NCBI GenBank assembly: GCA_030407085.1
Contig: CM059583.1
Location: 86,036,001-86,100,000 of the forward strand
Length of the DNA: 64,000 nt
Reading direction: 5' to 3'
Source of the DNA: Trichopria drosophilae
Lineage: Eukaryota > Arthropoda > Insecta > Hymenoptera > Diapriidae
Under the pieces are notes generated by a model. The model did not search any database. It saw only the letters and a list, made by a program, of their open reading frames with translations, and was not told the DNA's origin. How positions within the stretch are numbered: the first letter of the stretch is position 1; each line of letters opens with the position of its first letter. The translations under genes were made by a program, and so were the position numbers. Positions 1-10,447 of the stretch are shown piece after piece.

Positions 1-120
1 CGTTGGGGTGACGTTGGGGTGACTGGGGTGACTTTGGGGTGACGATGGATGATCATAGGGTGACAATAGATGATCTTAGGGTGACTTTGATGGGACCTTT
101 GGGTGGCGTTGGGTGACCTT
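1..120. repeat. Degenerate minisatellite based on TTGGGGTGAC
   Basis: Seen directly: units of about 9-12 bases around GGGGTGAC repeat from the first base of the window and decay towards position 120 (GGGTGACAATAGATGATC, then GGGTGGCGTT). It is not the insect telomere repeat TTAGG. The array runs off the left edge, so its length is unknown. Confidence 0.7.
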
Positions 121-125
121 AGAAT

Positions 126-236
126 GGTCACAATAGCGCCGAGGAAGCCTACACATACCTGGGAGTGCCTAAGAGTTAAAATCGTTAAGAAAAACCGGCG
201 CCATCTCCGTCAGATCTCGTCATCAGAATCTTTTAC
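126..236 (+). pseudogene. Short R4/Dong-like LINE fragment
   Basis: This stretch matches the larger plus-strand R4/Dong copy at about 3300-3430. Both carry a segment reading AEEAYTYLG followed by a run ending CGTCAGATCT. The reading frame breaks after a few codons, so it is a small relic of the region downstream of the reverse transcriptase core. Confidence 0.6.
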
Positions 237-298
237 AATTTTAGAAATTCAAAATCGCGCGTGAATTTTTAAAAATTCATCGGATTTACTTGAAACTC

Positions 299-502
299 GT
301 TACTCGGGGTTTTTTGGGGTCGCTGATTACGAATCTGATCTCTGACATATATATTGAAAATTTAGAGTACATAGAGTACACAGTTTTTTTCTCGATCAAG
401 TAAATTTTCACATTTCCATCGGCCATCTTGGATCCGCCGTTTTGGATTTTTAAAACCTGACTTCAGAATCGTAATCAGCGACCTCGAAAACCTCCGAGTA
501 AC
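299..502. repeat. Palindromic MITE, GGTCGCTGATTACGA family
   Basis: The left end reads GTTACTCGGGG then GGGGTCGCTGATTACGAATC. The right end is its inverse (GATTCTGAAG on the other strand, then CGTAATCAGCGACCTCG and CCGAGTAAC). The ends are about 200 bases apart with an AT-rich middle, so this is a terminal-inverted-repeat element without coding capacity. It interrupts a Ty3/gypsy integrase relic. Related copies lie at about 31978-32140, inside 35628-36503, and at 60900-61090. Confidence 0.65.
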
Positions 503-505
503 AAT

Positions 506-900
506 TTTCAACTGTTTTCCATGTAAAGAAAAATGTATGCCGCAAAGGGTTAAAGATCGAATGCATTCCCATAAGTACCATTGGTAAAGCTTCCAACCAT
601 AAACTACCTTCGTGGCATTTAATCGCAGCTTTTAATTGCTGATGTGTCCTTTTCACCATACATTTTTCTTGCGTATAATAAGTAGTCGTTCTAAACCTCT
701 TCATACATAGTAATTAGTATATTTCCTTAAATAGATTCGATTCAAATTGTGAATTCCTATCTTGCCACTTTAACTGGAATTCCATATCTTGTTATTAACT
801 ATAAGAAAAAATTCGTTGCAACAGTCGGTGCCGTTATATTCTGCATGGGAATTGCCTTCACCCGTCTTGTGAAAAGGTCAATACGTGTCAGACAATATTT
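506..900 (-). pseudogene. Ty3/gypsy-type integrase core fragment
   Basis: Reading the minus strand from about 900 gives LTRIDLFTRRVKAIP, then ITAPTVATNFF and TRYGIPV, then SQFESNLF, then KCMVKRTHQQLKAAIK and WLEALPMVLMGM. This is the usual order of a Ty3/gypsy integrase catalytic core: D of the (I)DRFTRW block, TD.GSQFE block, then the Q.NG.VER.HR.LK block with the catalytic glutamate region. Several stops and at least one frameshift lie between blocks. The N-terminal zinc finger and the rest of pol are absent, and the 3' side is cut by the MITE at 299-502. Confidence 0.8.
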
Positions 901-904
901 AAAA

Positions 905-990
905 ACTCTACACGTTTCAAGAGAACTTGATGATGAAGATGGATTTTTCATCGAAGTCAACATGGACGATGTCCGGAATGTTGACGGATA
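905..990 (-). pseudogene. R4/Dong-like restriction-type endonuclease fragment
   Basis: The minus strand reads IPDIVHVDFDEKSIFIIKFS followed by a stop. This parallels the block KPDIVLVDFDDKSIFVIEYS in the copy at 3884-4090. It is the PD..(D/E)xK-like segment of the C-terminal restriction-like endonuclease of R2/R4-type LINEs. Only about 25 codons remain. The overlapping plus-strand open frame is a shadow. Confidence 0.6.
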
Positions 991-999
991 ATTGTCTGT

Positions 1000-1670
1000 T
1001 CGTTCTTCTGTTTTAGCGGAGCTTCCTCATCGGCTGAACGTTATAAAGATACAGCAAGAGCGTTTAAAGGAAATACCACCTCACCCTCAAACTATGAAAC
1101 AGCTTCAAGAGGTACGCAAAGAAGAGGTTCACAGCTTGAGTAGTATAAAAAGAATCTTGTCGGGGATAACTTTTTACTGCATGATACTTACGAAAACGAC
1201 TATCTCTAGATTTGTTACCAAACACATTTTAAGAACACTATATCGAAGTGCAACTTTGTTTGTAGATGGTGCATTTAAAGTTGTACCACTTTTTGTCACC
1301 ATCAGCACAGTTAAGGAATTAGCGTTAACGGTAGAACGCGTCATAGCCTTCTCATTTATGTCTGCTTTGCTCGAGTCACAACAGGAGGGAGATTAGTCCA
1401 AGGTATTTGATGTCGTAAAATCCGAATCACAGTGTTTCGGAATTTCGTTTTTTTACCGTACACAATTATGTCTGATTTTGAGGTGGCTATAATAAATGCA
1501 GCACAAAAGAAGATCGGAAATATGTTACATTTGTGCCTCTTCCATCAGTGCTGAAATGTTTTCCGACGAATAAAGTCGCAGCGTTTGGTAGTTATGTTCA
1601 ACAGTGAAGACGACCACATGATTCGAGAAGCGACGAAGATTGTGTGTGCTCTTGCATTTATACCATGAGT
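1000..1670 (+). pseudogene. MULE-type transposase remnant
   Basis: Across shifting plus-strand frames I read DNFLLHDTYEND, LFVDGAFKVVPLF, VIAFSFMSALLES, YTIMSDFEVAIINAAQKK, LHLCLFHQCW and IREATKIVCALAFIP, in that order. This follows the MULE transposase domain: the VDGTFK..P block with the first catalytic aspartate, the MTDFE..l..a block with the second, then the CLFHf.q..wR block. The aspartates are present, but several frameshifts and stops separate them. No terminal repeats could be identified. Family assignment is by recalled motif. Confidence 0.7.
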
Positions 1671-2235
1671 TGCCTGGACATATTTACATCCTTTCACTCT
1701 TACATGAATCGTAGTTTTCATCAAATGATGCGTCTTGTAGTCCTGCTTAGTCACATTGTGGATGGAATTTCGGGACACGGTCAATCGCGCCAAGTAACCT
1801 CTCTGATTTGGATATCTCTGCCAGTAGCATTGTAACAACTCCCTTCTTAAACTATCGGTCCACACGATCGTTCTACATCCTTGCCGAGTTGATACACCCC
1901 GATCATGCTTCCCACTGAGGACTCTCCCCTATACAGCTAGGATTTCGCTAATGCCCAATCGATTCGCAAACATAAAGTTGTTACTTAAAAAGAAAGTTAC
2001 CTTCATGTATAACGCAAGAATGTACGGAAATTACATTAGTCGCCTTTTACGATTGACACGTAACAATCTGGAAGTATTCTCTACCGTTTCCAGACGAAAT
2101 TTTATTAATCATATTATTATTAGTCTTTTGGTGGAGGGGGAACTGCATTGGGCGCTATAGAGGGCTGACGATGTTGTTAAACCCACCGTGCATCGGATTC
2201 CCTTACCCTGTAATGTTATTGAGAAGGTTTACCGA
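1671..2235. other. Unassigned stretch after the MULE relic
   Basis: This may be decayed C-terminal MULE sequence, since the preceding frame runs up to it, but I could not match further conserved blocks. The open frames on both strands are short and mutually antisense. I see no repeat or RNA gene. Confidence 0.4.
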
Positions 2236-2655
2236 CTAAAACCTTAACTTCTTGTGGCGCTTTTTTCTCTTCGTGCACCGTCTGCAGCAGCATATTACTC
2301 CGATGTTTATCTCCTCGGCTGCCTACCATTTCGCAACTACAACCACTCCCTCTAACAGTCTGGTTAGTGGTTGCAGGATCTCGCGTGATCCCAGCAGAAC
2401 TGCAATCTGCATTCGGCCTGCGATGGAATTTGCATGTTGTTGGCAGGCCGAAATGCTTTTGATGTTTTCGAGGAAAGTTGGTCTCATTTCTTCCAACACT
2501 CCAATTATCAGCACGACGAGTTTGATTTTGAATCCTCGATACAGGTTGCTCTGAGATCTCGTATGTTAGCCCTGAGACGCACTGGGCACAGATTGATGAC
2601 TGATTAAGCTTCCTGTGCACCACAACATCCCACGTTGATTTCGCGCCGTCGAAAC
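2236..2655 (-). pseudogene. R4/Dong-like LINE 3' fragment
   Basis: The minus strand gives LIIGVLEEMRPTFLENIKS followed by CQQHANSIAGRMQIAVLLGS, the C-terminal tail after the endonuclease of R4/Dong-like ORFs. Upstream in the same strand, about 2590-2650, is a segment homologous to 3755-3835 of the plus-strand copy (VINLCPV, ANIR), so an internal deletion joined two regions. It abuts the plus-strand copy that begins at 2658. Confidence 0.7.
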
Positions 2656-2657
2656 TG

Positions 2658-3884
2658 GTGTGGCAACGGATAGTAGAACAACGAGGCTGCAAAATGGGTG
2701 TATCCGGCTGCAAGGACAACTTGCTTATCGACAGGTGTGTTTGTCAGGACGCAGTCCAGTACAAGCGTCACCTGTCGATAGCCTGGCTGGATTACATGAA
2801 GGCGTATGACTCAACATCGCACGAACTTTTAAGCTTGTTGCTCAAACGCCTCCATGTCCACCCAAACATAGTGAGAATTGTAGAAGACCTGATGCCTCTT
2901 TGGAAAACACGCTTTGTCATGACAACGGGCAAGCGTCGAACCATGTCTAGACTGGTTCAATTCCAAAGAGGTGTCTATCAGGGAGATTCTCTGAGTCCTC
3001 TGCTCTTCTGCATTTCACTATTGCCTCTACCCGTTGCTCTCCGAAAATCTCAAGGGTACATGTCTGGACCGCCTGGTGAACGTGTACATAAGATCACCCA
3101 TCTTTTCTATATGGACGATCTTAAATTATACGCATCAGGCGAGGATCAATTACATCGATCTCTGAACATCGCCCTCACATACTCGAGAGATATCGGCATG
3201 GAATTCGGATTGGACAAGTGTGCAGTCGTTCATTTGCACAGAGGAAGGTCAGGCTCCCATAACAACGATATGGAGCTCGTCAACGGAAATGTCATCCGCC
3301 ACCTTAGCGCCGAAGAAGCCTACACATACCTGGGCATACCTCAAAGGCATGTCCCGGATGTATAGGCTGCTAAAACCACGATCATTAAGAAATACCGGCG
3401 CATTCTCCGTCAGATCTGGTCATCAGAATTGACCGGAGAAATAAGGTGGCAGCCACGAATATGTTGGCCGTATCACGAGTGCTCTATTCATTTGGAGCAC
3501 TGAAGTGTAACGTTGACGAGCTAAGGGATCTTGACCGAAGCACATGGAAGATGATTTGTAGGCAACGCAGTTTGCATCCAAGATCTTCCGTGGAACGAAT
3601 GTATTTGCCCCGAAATATGGGAGGTCGTGGCCTTTTAAGCCTGGAGTATATGCATGACCGATTGGTCCTCGAGACAACTTGCGACGTGATTAATCGGAAG
3701 GGGCCGTTTTTGTACAACGCGGCGGAACAAGCGGCGCGAAACCTCGGTCTGGTTTTCAACGTGGGACGTGGTGGTGCACAGGAGGCTGAATCAGTCATCA
3801 ATCTGTGCCCAGTGCGTCCCAGGGCTAACATACGGAAGGAACAACTCCGTATTTTGGAGGGAAGGTATATCGACAAGCAACTCA
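2658..3884 (+). pseudogene. R4/Dong-like non-LTR reverse transcriptase, plus copy
   Basis: The frame 2658-3365 holds the RT palm: AWLDYMKAYDSTSHELL, then RGVYQGDSLSPLLFC, then HLFYMDDLKLYASGE at about 3100-3135 with the catalytic YMDD. Downstream frames (about 3366-3884) continue as the thumb and linker (NMLAVSRVLYSFGALKCN, PRNMGGRGLLSLEYMHDR). At least two frameshifts follow position 3350. The copy is 5'-truncated at WQRIVEQRG and ends where a minus-strand copy begins, tail to tail. FYMDDLKLY is typical of the Dong/R4 group. The large minus-strand open frame 3484-3978 is partly its shadow. Confidence 0.85.
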
Positions 3885-4280
3885 TTCCTCCCAGCACTCC
3901 AATTATCAGCACGACGAGCTTCATTTTGAATCCTCGATACAGCTCGCGAATCTCGAACAAGAGTTCCTGATATTTCATCCGTTTTTCGTCCTCTTTGCTG
4001 ACTATATTTGTTTCTGCTGTTGCAGAATACTCGATGACGAAGATGGATTTGTCATCGAAGTCAACAAGGACGATGTCAGGCTTATTGGCTGATACTTGCC
4101 TGCTCGTCGGGAATGAGTAATTTCAAGCCGGCTGATCTTAAGAACGAGAAGGTGATATCTGCCGACAAGCCAAGTTGTCGGACATTTCGAAACAATTGTC
4201 CATGCAGTGGCTTGTCGATATGCCTTCCCTCCAACATACGGAGTTGTTCCTTCCGTATGTTAGCCCTGGGACGCACTGGG
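3884..4280 (-). pseudogene. R4/Dong-like endonuclease and C-terminal region, minus copy
   Basis: Read from 4280 downwards, the frame gives RPRANIRKEQLRMLEGRHID and LSADITFSFLRSAGLK. After a frameshift and probable deletion come KPDIVLVDFDDKSIFVIEYS, then EDEKRMKYQELLFEIRELY and LVVLIIGVLGGM. The PD...(D/E)xK-type block marks a restriction-like endonuclease. The usual upstream CCHC cluster is missing. This piece directly follows the RT of the same minus-strand copy but lacks about 600 bases present in the plus copy, between NIALT and PRANIR. Confidence 0.8.
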
Positions 4281-5699
4281 TCTATGTGAGGGCGATGTTC
4301 AGAGATCGATGTAATTGATCTTCGCCTGATGCGTATAATTTAAGATCATCCATATAGAAAAGATGGGTGATCTTATGTACACGTTCACCAGGCGGTCCAC
4401 ACATGTACCCTTGAGATTTCCGGAGAACAACGGATAGAGGCAATAGTGAGATGCAGAAGAGCAGAGGACTCAGAGAATCTCCCTGATAGACACCTCTTTG
4501 GAATTGAACCAGTCTAGACATGGTTCGACGCTTGCCCGATGTCATGACAAAGCGTGTTTTCCAAAGTGGCATCAGGTCTTCTACAATTCTCACTATGTTT
4601 GGGTGGACATGGAGGCGTTTGAGCAACAAGCTTAAAAGCTCGTGCGATGTTGAGTCATACGCCTTCATGTAATCCAGCCAGGCTATTGACAGGTTACGCT
4701 TGTACTGGACTGCGTCCTGACAAACACACCTGTCGATAAGCAAGTTGTCCTTGCAGCCGGATACACCCTTTTTGTAGCCTCGTTGTTCTACTATCCGTTG
4801 CCACACCAGTTTCACGGATTTCTCAATACGTTCGTTCAAGATGTTAGTGAACAATTTGTATAACGTATTGAGACACGTGATCGGTCTATGGTTTTTCGGA
4901 TCAGACAAGTCTCCCGATTTTGGGATCAGTGTCGTTCGGCCCTCCACCAGCCAGTGCGGAATGGGTTGGTCCCCATTTATATAAGAGGTGAATATTCGGG
5001 CTAGGTGTTGATGGACAGAAGTGAACTTCTTCCACCAATAGTTGCTAATTCCATCCCAGCCCGGCGAGGAGAAATTCCTCGCTCCTGTGATTTCATTTTT
5101 CACCTCCAATGCACTGACGGGTGGGCAATCTTCACTTTGTTGTGTGACGTCGTCCCACAACTCGGTGAAGATTTCAATACCTGGAGTGTCTGCATTAAGC
5201 CTAGATGTTTTCTCGTAGATGCTCCCCCAGAATTCCTCAACTGAGGCCATCGACGGAAACTCTCTTGAGGCTGTGATACGATGTTTGAAAAGGTTGGAAG
5301 GATTCATCCAAAATATTGAGTTTTGTCGAATTCCATCCTCCCGTCTTTGCAGCCTCTTTTTGGTATCGGCCAAAACCCGAATTTTATCCGCCAAACGTTG
5401 CTTGATGTTAAGCAACTTCAGCTTATTCAGTGTGTGATAGTAAGTCTGCAGTTGTGCGAACTTTTTGACTTTAGCCGTAAATGAACGGTCAGATGTTAAA
5501 TAGTCGATCACACACTGAATTCGGGAAGCGAGTTTCCGTGTCAGTCCAATCGTGCCGTTCAATTGAGACATGCGTTTTGTAATCTGCCGACTCCCCGATG
5601 TCTCTGTCAGATTTCGCGGAATCACCAGATCACTTGCAGCCTCGTAAACGGCACAATTGACTTGCCACAGGTCGCAGTCATCTGGAAGAGCATCCAGAG
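4281..5699 (-). pseudogene. R4/Dong-like non-LTR reverse transcriptase, minus copy
   Basis: A 447-codon open frame (5625 to 4282) covers the pre-RT region and RT. Readable landmarks are FSSPGWDGISNYWWKKF, TTLIPKSGDLSDPKNHRPIT, WLDYMKAYDSTSHELL, RGVYQGDSLSPLLFC and FYMDDLKLYASGE (catalytic YMDD). Coding similarity continues upstream to about 5699, where LINE-C starts, so the element is 5'-truncated. The frame stops just after NIALT, at the internal deletion. This is the longest intact RT frame of the family here. R4/Dong elements insert by target-primed reverse transcription. Confidence 0.88.
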
Positions 5700-5708
5700 G
5701 TAGGCTAT

Positions 5709-6400
5709 TTGCTCTGTCTATTTCTCGTTGTTTTTAAGAGTGAAGTTAAAGCCGCCATTATAGACCTCAAAGATAAAATTGAGCAGGACTCTGAAATTAG
5801 AGCTCTCCGGGAGAAGGTTGACCAGCAAGCGAAACGCCTGGAATCGCAAGACAAAGTCTTTTACCGGAAAAATATCCGGATTCGTGGGTTGCAGCTTACC
5901 GGCGACATCGAAAAAAGTGTGGCCAATTTTTTGAAAAACACCTTCGACCTCGAGGAAGTTGTAGATGCTGCCTATGTTATTAATAAAGCTCCGCAAGTTA
6001 TTTTAGTTTATCTGACTTCTATCAGCGCTAAAAATCATATCATGGCCACGAAGAAAGCGATGCTAGCTGGTAAGAAGTATATTTTTATCGACAATGATAT
6101 GACGGAATTGGAGGAAAATGGACTTCCACGCCAGAGAGCTGATTAGAGCATCGAAAAAGGATAATGAGACAGTCAAGAGAGCATACCAGAAAGTGCTAGT
6201 CAATGGTACGTGGTGGACTTGGTCGGAGGAAGTAGACATGTTTAACTGTGCCCCACCGTCATCCGCACTTCACGGCACATCTGTACAAGCGCCGAATTTT
6301 CATTACAGTCCCGTCGTCGTCATCATCGTTCCACGCCATCTTCTCGTCGTAGCGGCGCTTCATCTTCGTCAGCTGCAGATGCCTCTGTAAAGAATTCGCT
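5709..6400 (+). pseudogene. LINE-C ORF1-like protein, N-terminally truncated
   Basis: A 145-codon frame has a coiled-coil-like start (IEQDSEIRALREKVDQQAKR), then FYRKNIRIRGLQLTGD and AAYVINKAPQVILVYL, then YIFIDNDMTELE. The arrangement matches RRM-like ORF1 proteins that bind LINE RNA. After a frameshift near 6120 the next frame continues with RAYQKVLVNGTWWTWSEE. The start of ORF1 is missing because the element is truncated against the R4 copy. It lies directly upstream of the same LINE's endonuclease. Confidence 0.65.
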
Positions 6401-6404
6401 AAGT

Positions 6405-7257
6405 TTAGTTTTTTGGAATGCGCATGGGCATCAGAATGCTAATTGTAAATTACTTTTTCCTGGAATTGACTTGATAAATATATCTGAGACCTGGTGTCAG
6501 GATGCAAATTTACTGAGAGAGTTAACTTCGGAAACTTCCTTTCTTTTCTCCCCACCCTCACGGCTCGTCGAACGAAGTCGTTATAGTGGTGGTCTGGTCT
6601 TTTTAACACGCACTGAGCTTGAACTTCGGATTTGAAACATTTTTTCCAATTGGATTTTTAATCAAATCAAAAACATCCCAGTTAAGTTAAGATTTTACAT
6701 CTCGCCGAACGCGAACCTTACCACTTTGCTTTCTGATCTGGAAGTAGTACTATATGACCTTAAAGATGAGTTTATTGATTGTATGTTGGTACTCGGTGGA
6801 TACTTTAATGCAAGAACCGGCTCACTCGATGATAATTTAGATTTAAATGACTTTATCAATAGCGCCAATGTTCCCGAATGCAGAAGGTCCCACGATTTCC
6901 AGCTGACAAGCAGATGTTCTACATTGTATGACTTTATGAACGCCAATGGGATGGTTTTAATTAACGGCCGGTCATTATCTGACACGCCGGCTCATTTTAC
7001 TTTTCATGGAACAAGGGGTTTTAGCGTGATTGATCTGGTTTGGGTGTCGGCACCTCATCTTTCGTTCATTAATGACCTTTGGGTGGGTGAAGATCTTCAT
7101 AACTCGGATCATTTATCAGTCCGCTTATACCTATATCTGAGTTCTTCGAATGCGGCAATCGGGATACCCAGGGTTCAACACATTACAGGAACGCGAATTA
7201 AATTTGTAAAGACGGTCGACGGGTGTCGTAATTTTAGAATTGAATTAAGCTCTATTA
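6405..7257 (+). pseudogene. LINE-C apurinic-type endonuclease domain
   Basis: Plus-strand frames read SLVFWNAHGHQNAN, then ISETW (catalytic Glu block), then LVLGGYFNARTGSL (normally GDFNA; the aspartate is replaced by Tyr), then VIDLVWVS and SDHLSVRLYL (catalytic Asp-His block). This is the APE-type endonuclease of Jockey/I-group LINEs that nicks the target DNA. Stops occur near 6637 and in the early part. The domain is cut at its 3' side by a TA-flanked MITE, beyond which the same element resumes. Confidence 0.8.
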
Positions 7258-7967
7258 GGCCAGTTATTTAAGACTTTTAGTTTGCAAATGAACCGACACG
7301 CAATTTTATTTTTTCTATGTGTAGGGGGAGGGGGGGTCTACAAAAGCTTATTTCCAAGTTGTTGTAGTCAGGGGGGCGGAGCTTTTTTTGGGGGGCAGGG
7401 GGAAGGCAAAAATCGTTTTTTCGCTGTAACTTACGGCGCGCATCTCCTTCACGGCGGCCATTTTATGCGCCCATCGACAGAGTCGACGGACGGGAAGCCT
7501 GCCTTCTATGGTCTATTTTTGACCAATCGGATCGAATCACGGCTCAGTTTCTTCGTCTTTTCAAGCTCTACAACTTTCATAATAGATGGAAAAGTACTAT
7601 CTGTTAACCAAACCGGGATAAATAAAAAAAACGAAAAAATTTGATTTTTCGATCCATTAAAACGGCTATAACTCGAAAAATATTTAGTTTAAGTGGATGG
7701 TCATGAGATAGAAAATTGTAGGGCTTGAAAAAAGCTACAAAATGCGTGGTCATACGGTCAATTTGGTCAAAAATTCGCAAAGTTACAGCGAAAAAACGAT
7801 GTTTGCCTTCCCCTCTGCCCCCCAATAAAAGCTACACACCTCTGACTACAACAACTTGGAAATAACTTTTTCTAGACCCCCCCCCCCCCCCCTTACACAT
7901 AGAAAAAATAAAATTGCGTATCGGTTCATTTGCAAGCCAACCCCCTTTTTTTCTTAAATGATTGGCC
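7258..7967. mobile_element. TA-flanked foldback MITE inside LINE-C
   Basis: The ends are inverted copies: GGCCAGTTATTTAAGA at the left and TCTTAAATGATTGGCC at the right, each flanked by TA. Inverted similarity continues inward (GCAAATGAACCGACACGC against GCGTATCGGTTCATTTGC, then G-rich and C-rich blocks), giving arms of about 160-175 bases. No transposase frame is present. A TA duplication suggests Tc1/mariner-type mobilisation, which is inference. LINE-C coding sequence flanks it on both sides. Confidence 0.8.
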
Positions 7968-7969
7968 TA

Positions 7970-10153
7970 TATGTCAACTTTTGAAGAAGGAACTGAGGAG
8001 CAGAATCCAGTTTCTCAACACCAGGCTTTGATTAAGGACCTAAAAGAAACTGCGCTAAAGACAGAAATTCACTATATTTAAAATGCTTCGGGCAGATTCT
8101 CGACAATCAGCCGAGTCCTGGCGTGAGCACTTTTTGTCCTTATTTCCGCAAATCTCAAACTCTCCTAGTGTGGTTTCTGGGACTTATGATCCGGGTCTGG
8201 ATTTGATTTTTACGTTGGCAGAACTGGAGGCCAGCATTAAAGGATTGAAAGTGGGTAAAGCGTATGGTCCGGATGGCCGTCCAGCAGAAATCTTTAAGCT
8301 TTTAGATCATGCTTGGCTTTCGAAAGTAATCAATATTTTTAGTAAGTTTTTTGAGCTTGAAGCATTTCCTCCAGACTGGGCACAGGCATCCGCGTTTATG
8401 TTGTTCAAGAAGGGCTCACGAGAGGACCCGGCCAACTATAGAATAATTGCCATCTCAAATGCGATTTCCAAAGTGTTCTCGCAAATAATATGTAAGCGGT
8501 TTGCAGACTGGGCTTTATAAAACAATATTCTACCAGAGGAACAGTCAGGTTTTAGAGCGAGAAGGTCTACCGACGATAATATTTTTAGTATTTTAGTTAC
8601 CGTACGAATCGCTCTGCGCAGAAAAAATCAAAACTGTTTTGTTTATTCGTAGATTTTAAAAGAGCATTTGATTCAGTTCCTCATGTATTATTATGGAGGA
8701 AACTTTATGGCTTTGGTGTCAGTGCCAAATTCGTCCGAGTACTGATAGCCATGTACCAAACGGCTTCACTCTCTCTACATAATGCTAACTCTCCTTGAAC
8801 TGCTCTGTGACAGAGGGAGTGTTACAGGGAGAAATTCTGAGTCCGCTTCTATTTACTCTATACCTTGCAGATATGGCAGCCTTTTTTAGGGGCAAAGGAG
8901 TTAGATGGGTGGACGTCACGAGTACCCTTGACCTTCTGATGTTGCTTTACGCAGATGATCTCTCGATCTTCGCGTATTCGTCTGCAGATATGCGTAGAAA
9001 GCTGATTTTGCTCGCCGACTATTGCGATGAAAACGGTCTTAAGGTTAATATAGAAAAAACGAAAATTGTATGCTTTAGAAGAGGAGGGCAGCTGGACTCC
9101 TCCTCTAGGCACTTTATATATAAAAGTACCTCCGTCGAGGTTGTTAGTATATATCGGTATCTCAGGATAACGCTCTCCTCTCCAGCCCAGGGTTTGCTGG
9201 CTAGTAAAGAAGCCATTAATAAGACCAACGCGGCCACAACCTCGTTACTGTGCATAATCAATTCTGCTAAAGTTGATGCCTGGGATGCGATTTGGAAGCT
9301 GTACAGGGCCATTATTGTAGCCACGCTTTTGTATGCGTCTCCGCTATGGAGTTTAAGATATCTGGCAAATCTGGAATCTTCGCAGTTGGCATTTTTCAAA
9401 AGACTTTTTCATCTCCCACGCAGTACTTCCTCTGCCGTACTGCGTCTGGAATTGGGTGTATATCCTACAGCTGTTGAAATTCTAAACCGGTCTTTAAAAT
9501 GGGTAATTCGAGTGTTGCGCATGCCGGATTCCAGACTTCCCAGAATAATTTTACTTAGACTACGTGAATTTTCACTGGCTAACCAGTCTGATGTACCATT
9601 TAATTGACTTCTCCAACTCAAAGCTTTATGTGGCAGTCACGAACTGTGGGACAATTTTGATGCAGATTATTGGGAGCAAGGTGGTGCTGCTATTGTCAAC
9701 AGCTACGCCGTTCAGCTTAGGCAAAAGGATTTAACGGCTTATTACAATTCAGAATCCAATCAACTCCCAATTTTCAGGCAACTTTCTGACTCCTACAGGT
9801 CGTTTTATCCCCCTCGTCTGTCCTTAGATTGTCTACGAGTTAAAATACAACTTAGAGTGGCGAGTATGCACTCAAGATCGCTATTAGTTTCGGGCTGCAG
9901 ATTTAAGTATAATCCCACAGTAACACGTGATCTCTGTAATTGGGGAGCGCCAGAGAACCTGCAGCACATACTATTTGATTGCCCTTTGTTAACAGGCGCT
10001 CGATCTAACTGGTCTGGTTTGAATGTCAGTAAGGACACTTTCGAGGTAGCCTTGAATAATGCTTTTTGTTCAAGCGAAGCTATACAAGCGAAGCAGCTCT
10101 TTAAGTTTGTAAAATCGTGTTTTTTTCGCAGGGAATTTCTGTTAGGAAATTAG
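7970..10153 (+). pseudogene. LINE-C reverse transcriptase and C-terminal region
   Basis: Landmarks in order: VGKAYGPDGRPAEIFK, KKGSREDPANYRIIAI, EEQSGFRARRSTDDNIF, DFKRAFDSVPHVLLWRKLYG (out of frame, about 8650-8710), GVLQGEILSPLLFTLYLADM, and LLYADDLSIFAYS (catalytic YADD, about 8945-8980). After 9607 the C-terminal part carries NWGAPENLQHILFDCP, a degenerate C...H....C finger common downstream of RT in APE-type LINEs. Stops and frameshifts occur at about 8518, 8650 and 9605. I place it in the Jockey/I superfamily but not in a named clade. Confidence 0.85.
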
Positions 10154-10344
10154 ATTAGATAATAGTGACCGCCCGTAGTCAGTAGTTTGCGTTTCATCTT
10201 TGCTCAATAATAGTTTGTAAATATTAATTTTGTTATTTTGTAAATGATTTAAGGCGATGTATTTCCGGAATCGAATCCTATCTCAACAAGACAATTGTAT
10301 CCCCTTAAATGAGAAATAAATATCTATCTATTTATCTATCTATA
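10154..10344 (+). repeat. LINE-C 3' UTR ending in a TATC/TATT tail
   Basis: After the last coding stop, about 160 bases of untranslated sequence lead to GAGAAATAAATATCTATC and a short tetranucleotide run ending near 10344. A short tandem repeat instead of poly(A) is known at the 3' end of several LINE groups. No clear target duplication was found. Confidence 0.6.
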
Positions 10345-10405
10345 GTTATTGTTTTTGTTATTGTTGTTATTATTAATATTATTATTATTATTATTATTAT
10401 TATTA
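10345..10405. repeat. TTATTG/TTA microsatellite
   Basis: A run of GTTATTGTT-type units grading into (TTA)n lies between the LINE-C tail and the UEV exon, within what is probably the host gene's intron. Confidence 0.7.
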
Positions 10406-10447
10406 TGCCTGATAATTTAATGACTATTATTTATTATATATTTCCAG

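Noticed and set aside
1..120. Telomeric or subtelomeric repeat
   Set aside because: Units centre on GGGGTGAC, not TTAGG, and are irregular.
749..991. 80-codon plus-strand frame
   Set aside because: Antisense shadow of the gypsy integrase fragment and of the R4 endonuclease fragment on the minus strand.
3484..3978. 164-codon minus-strand frame opposite the R4 RT
   Set aside because: Only its first ~35 residues (the R4 C-terminal tail) are real. The rest is the antisense of the plus-strand R4 coding region.
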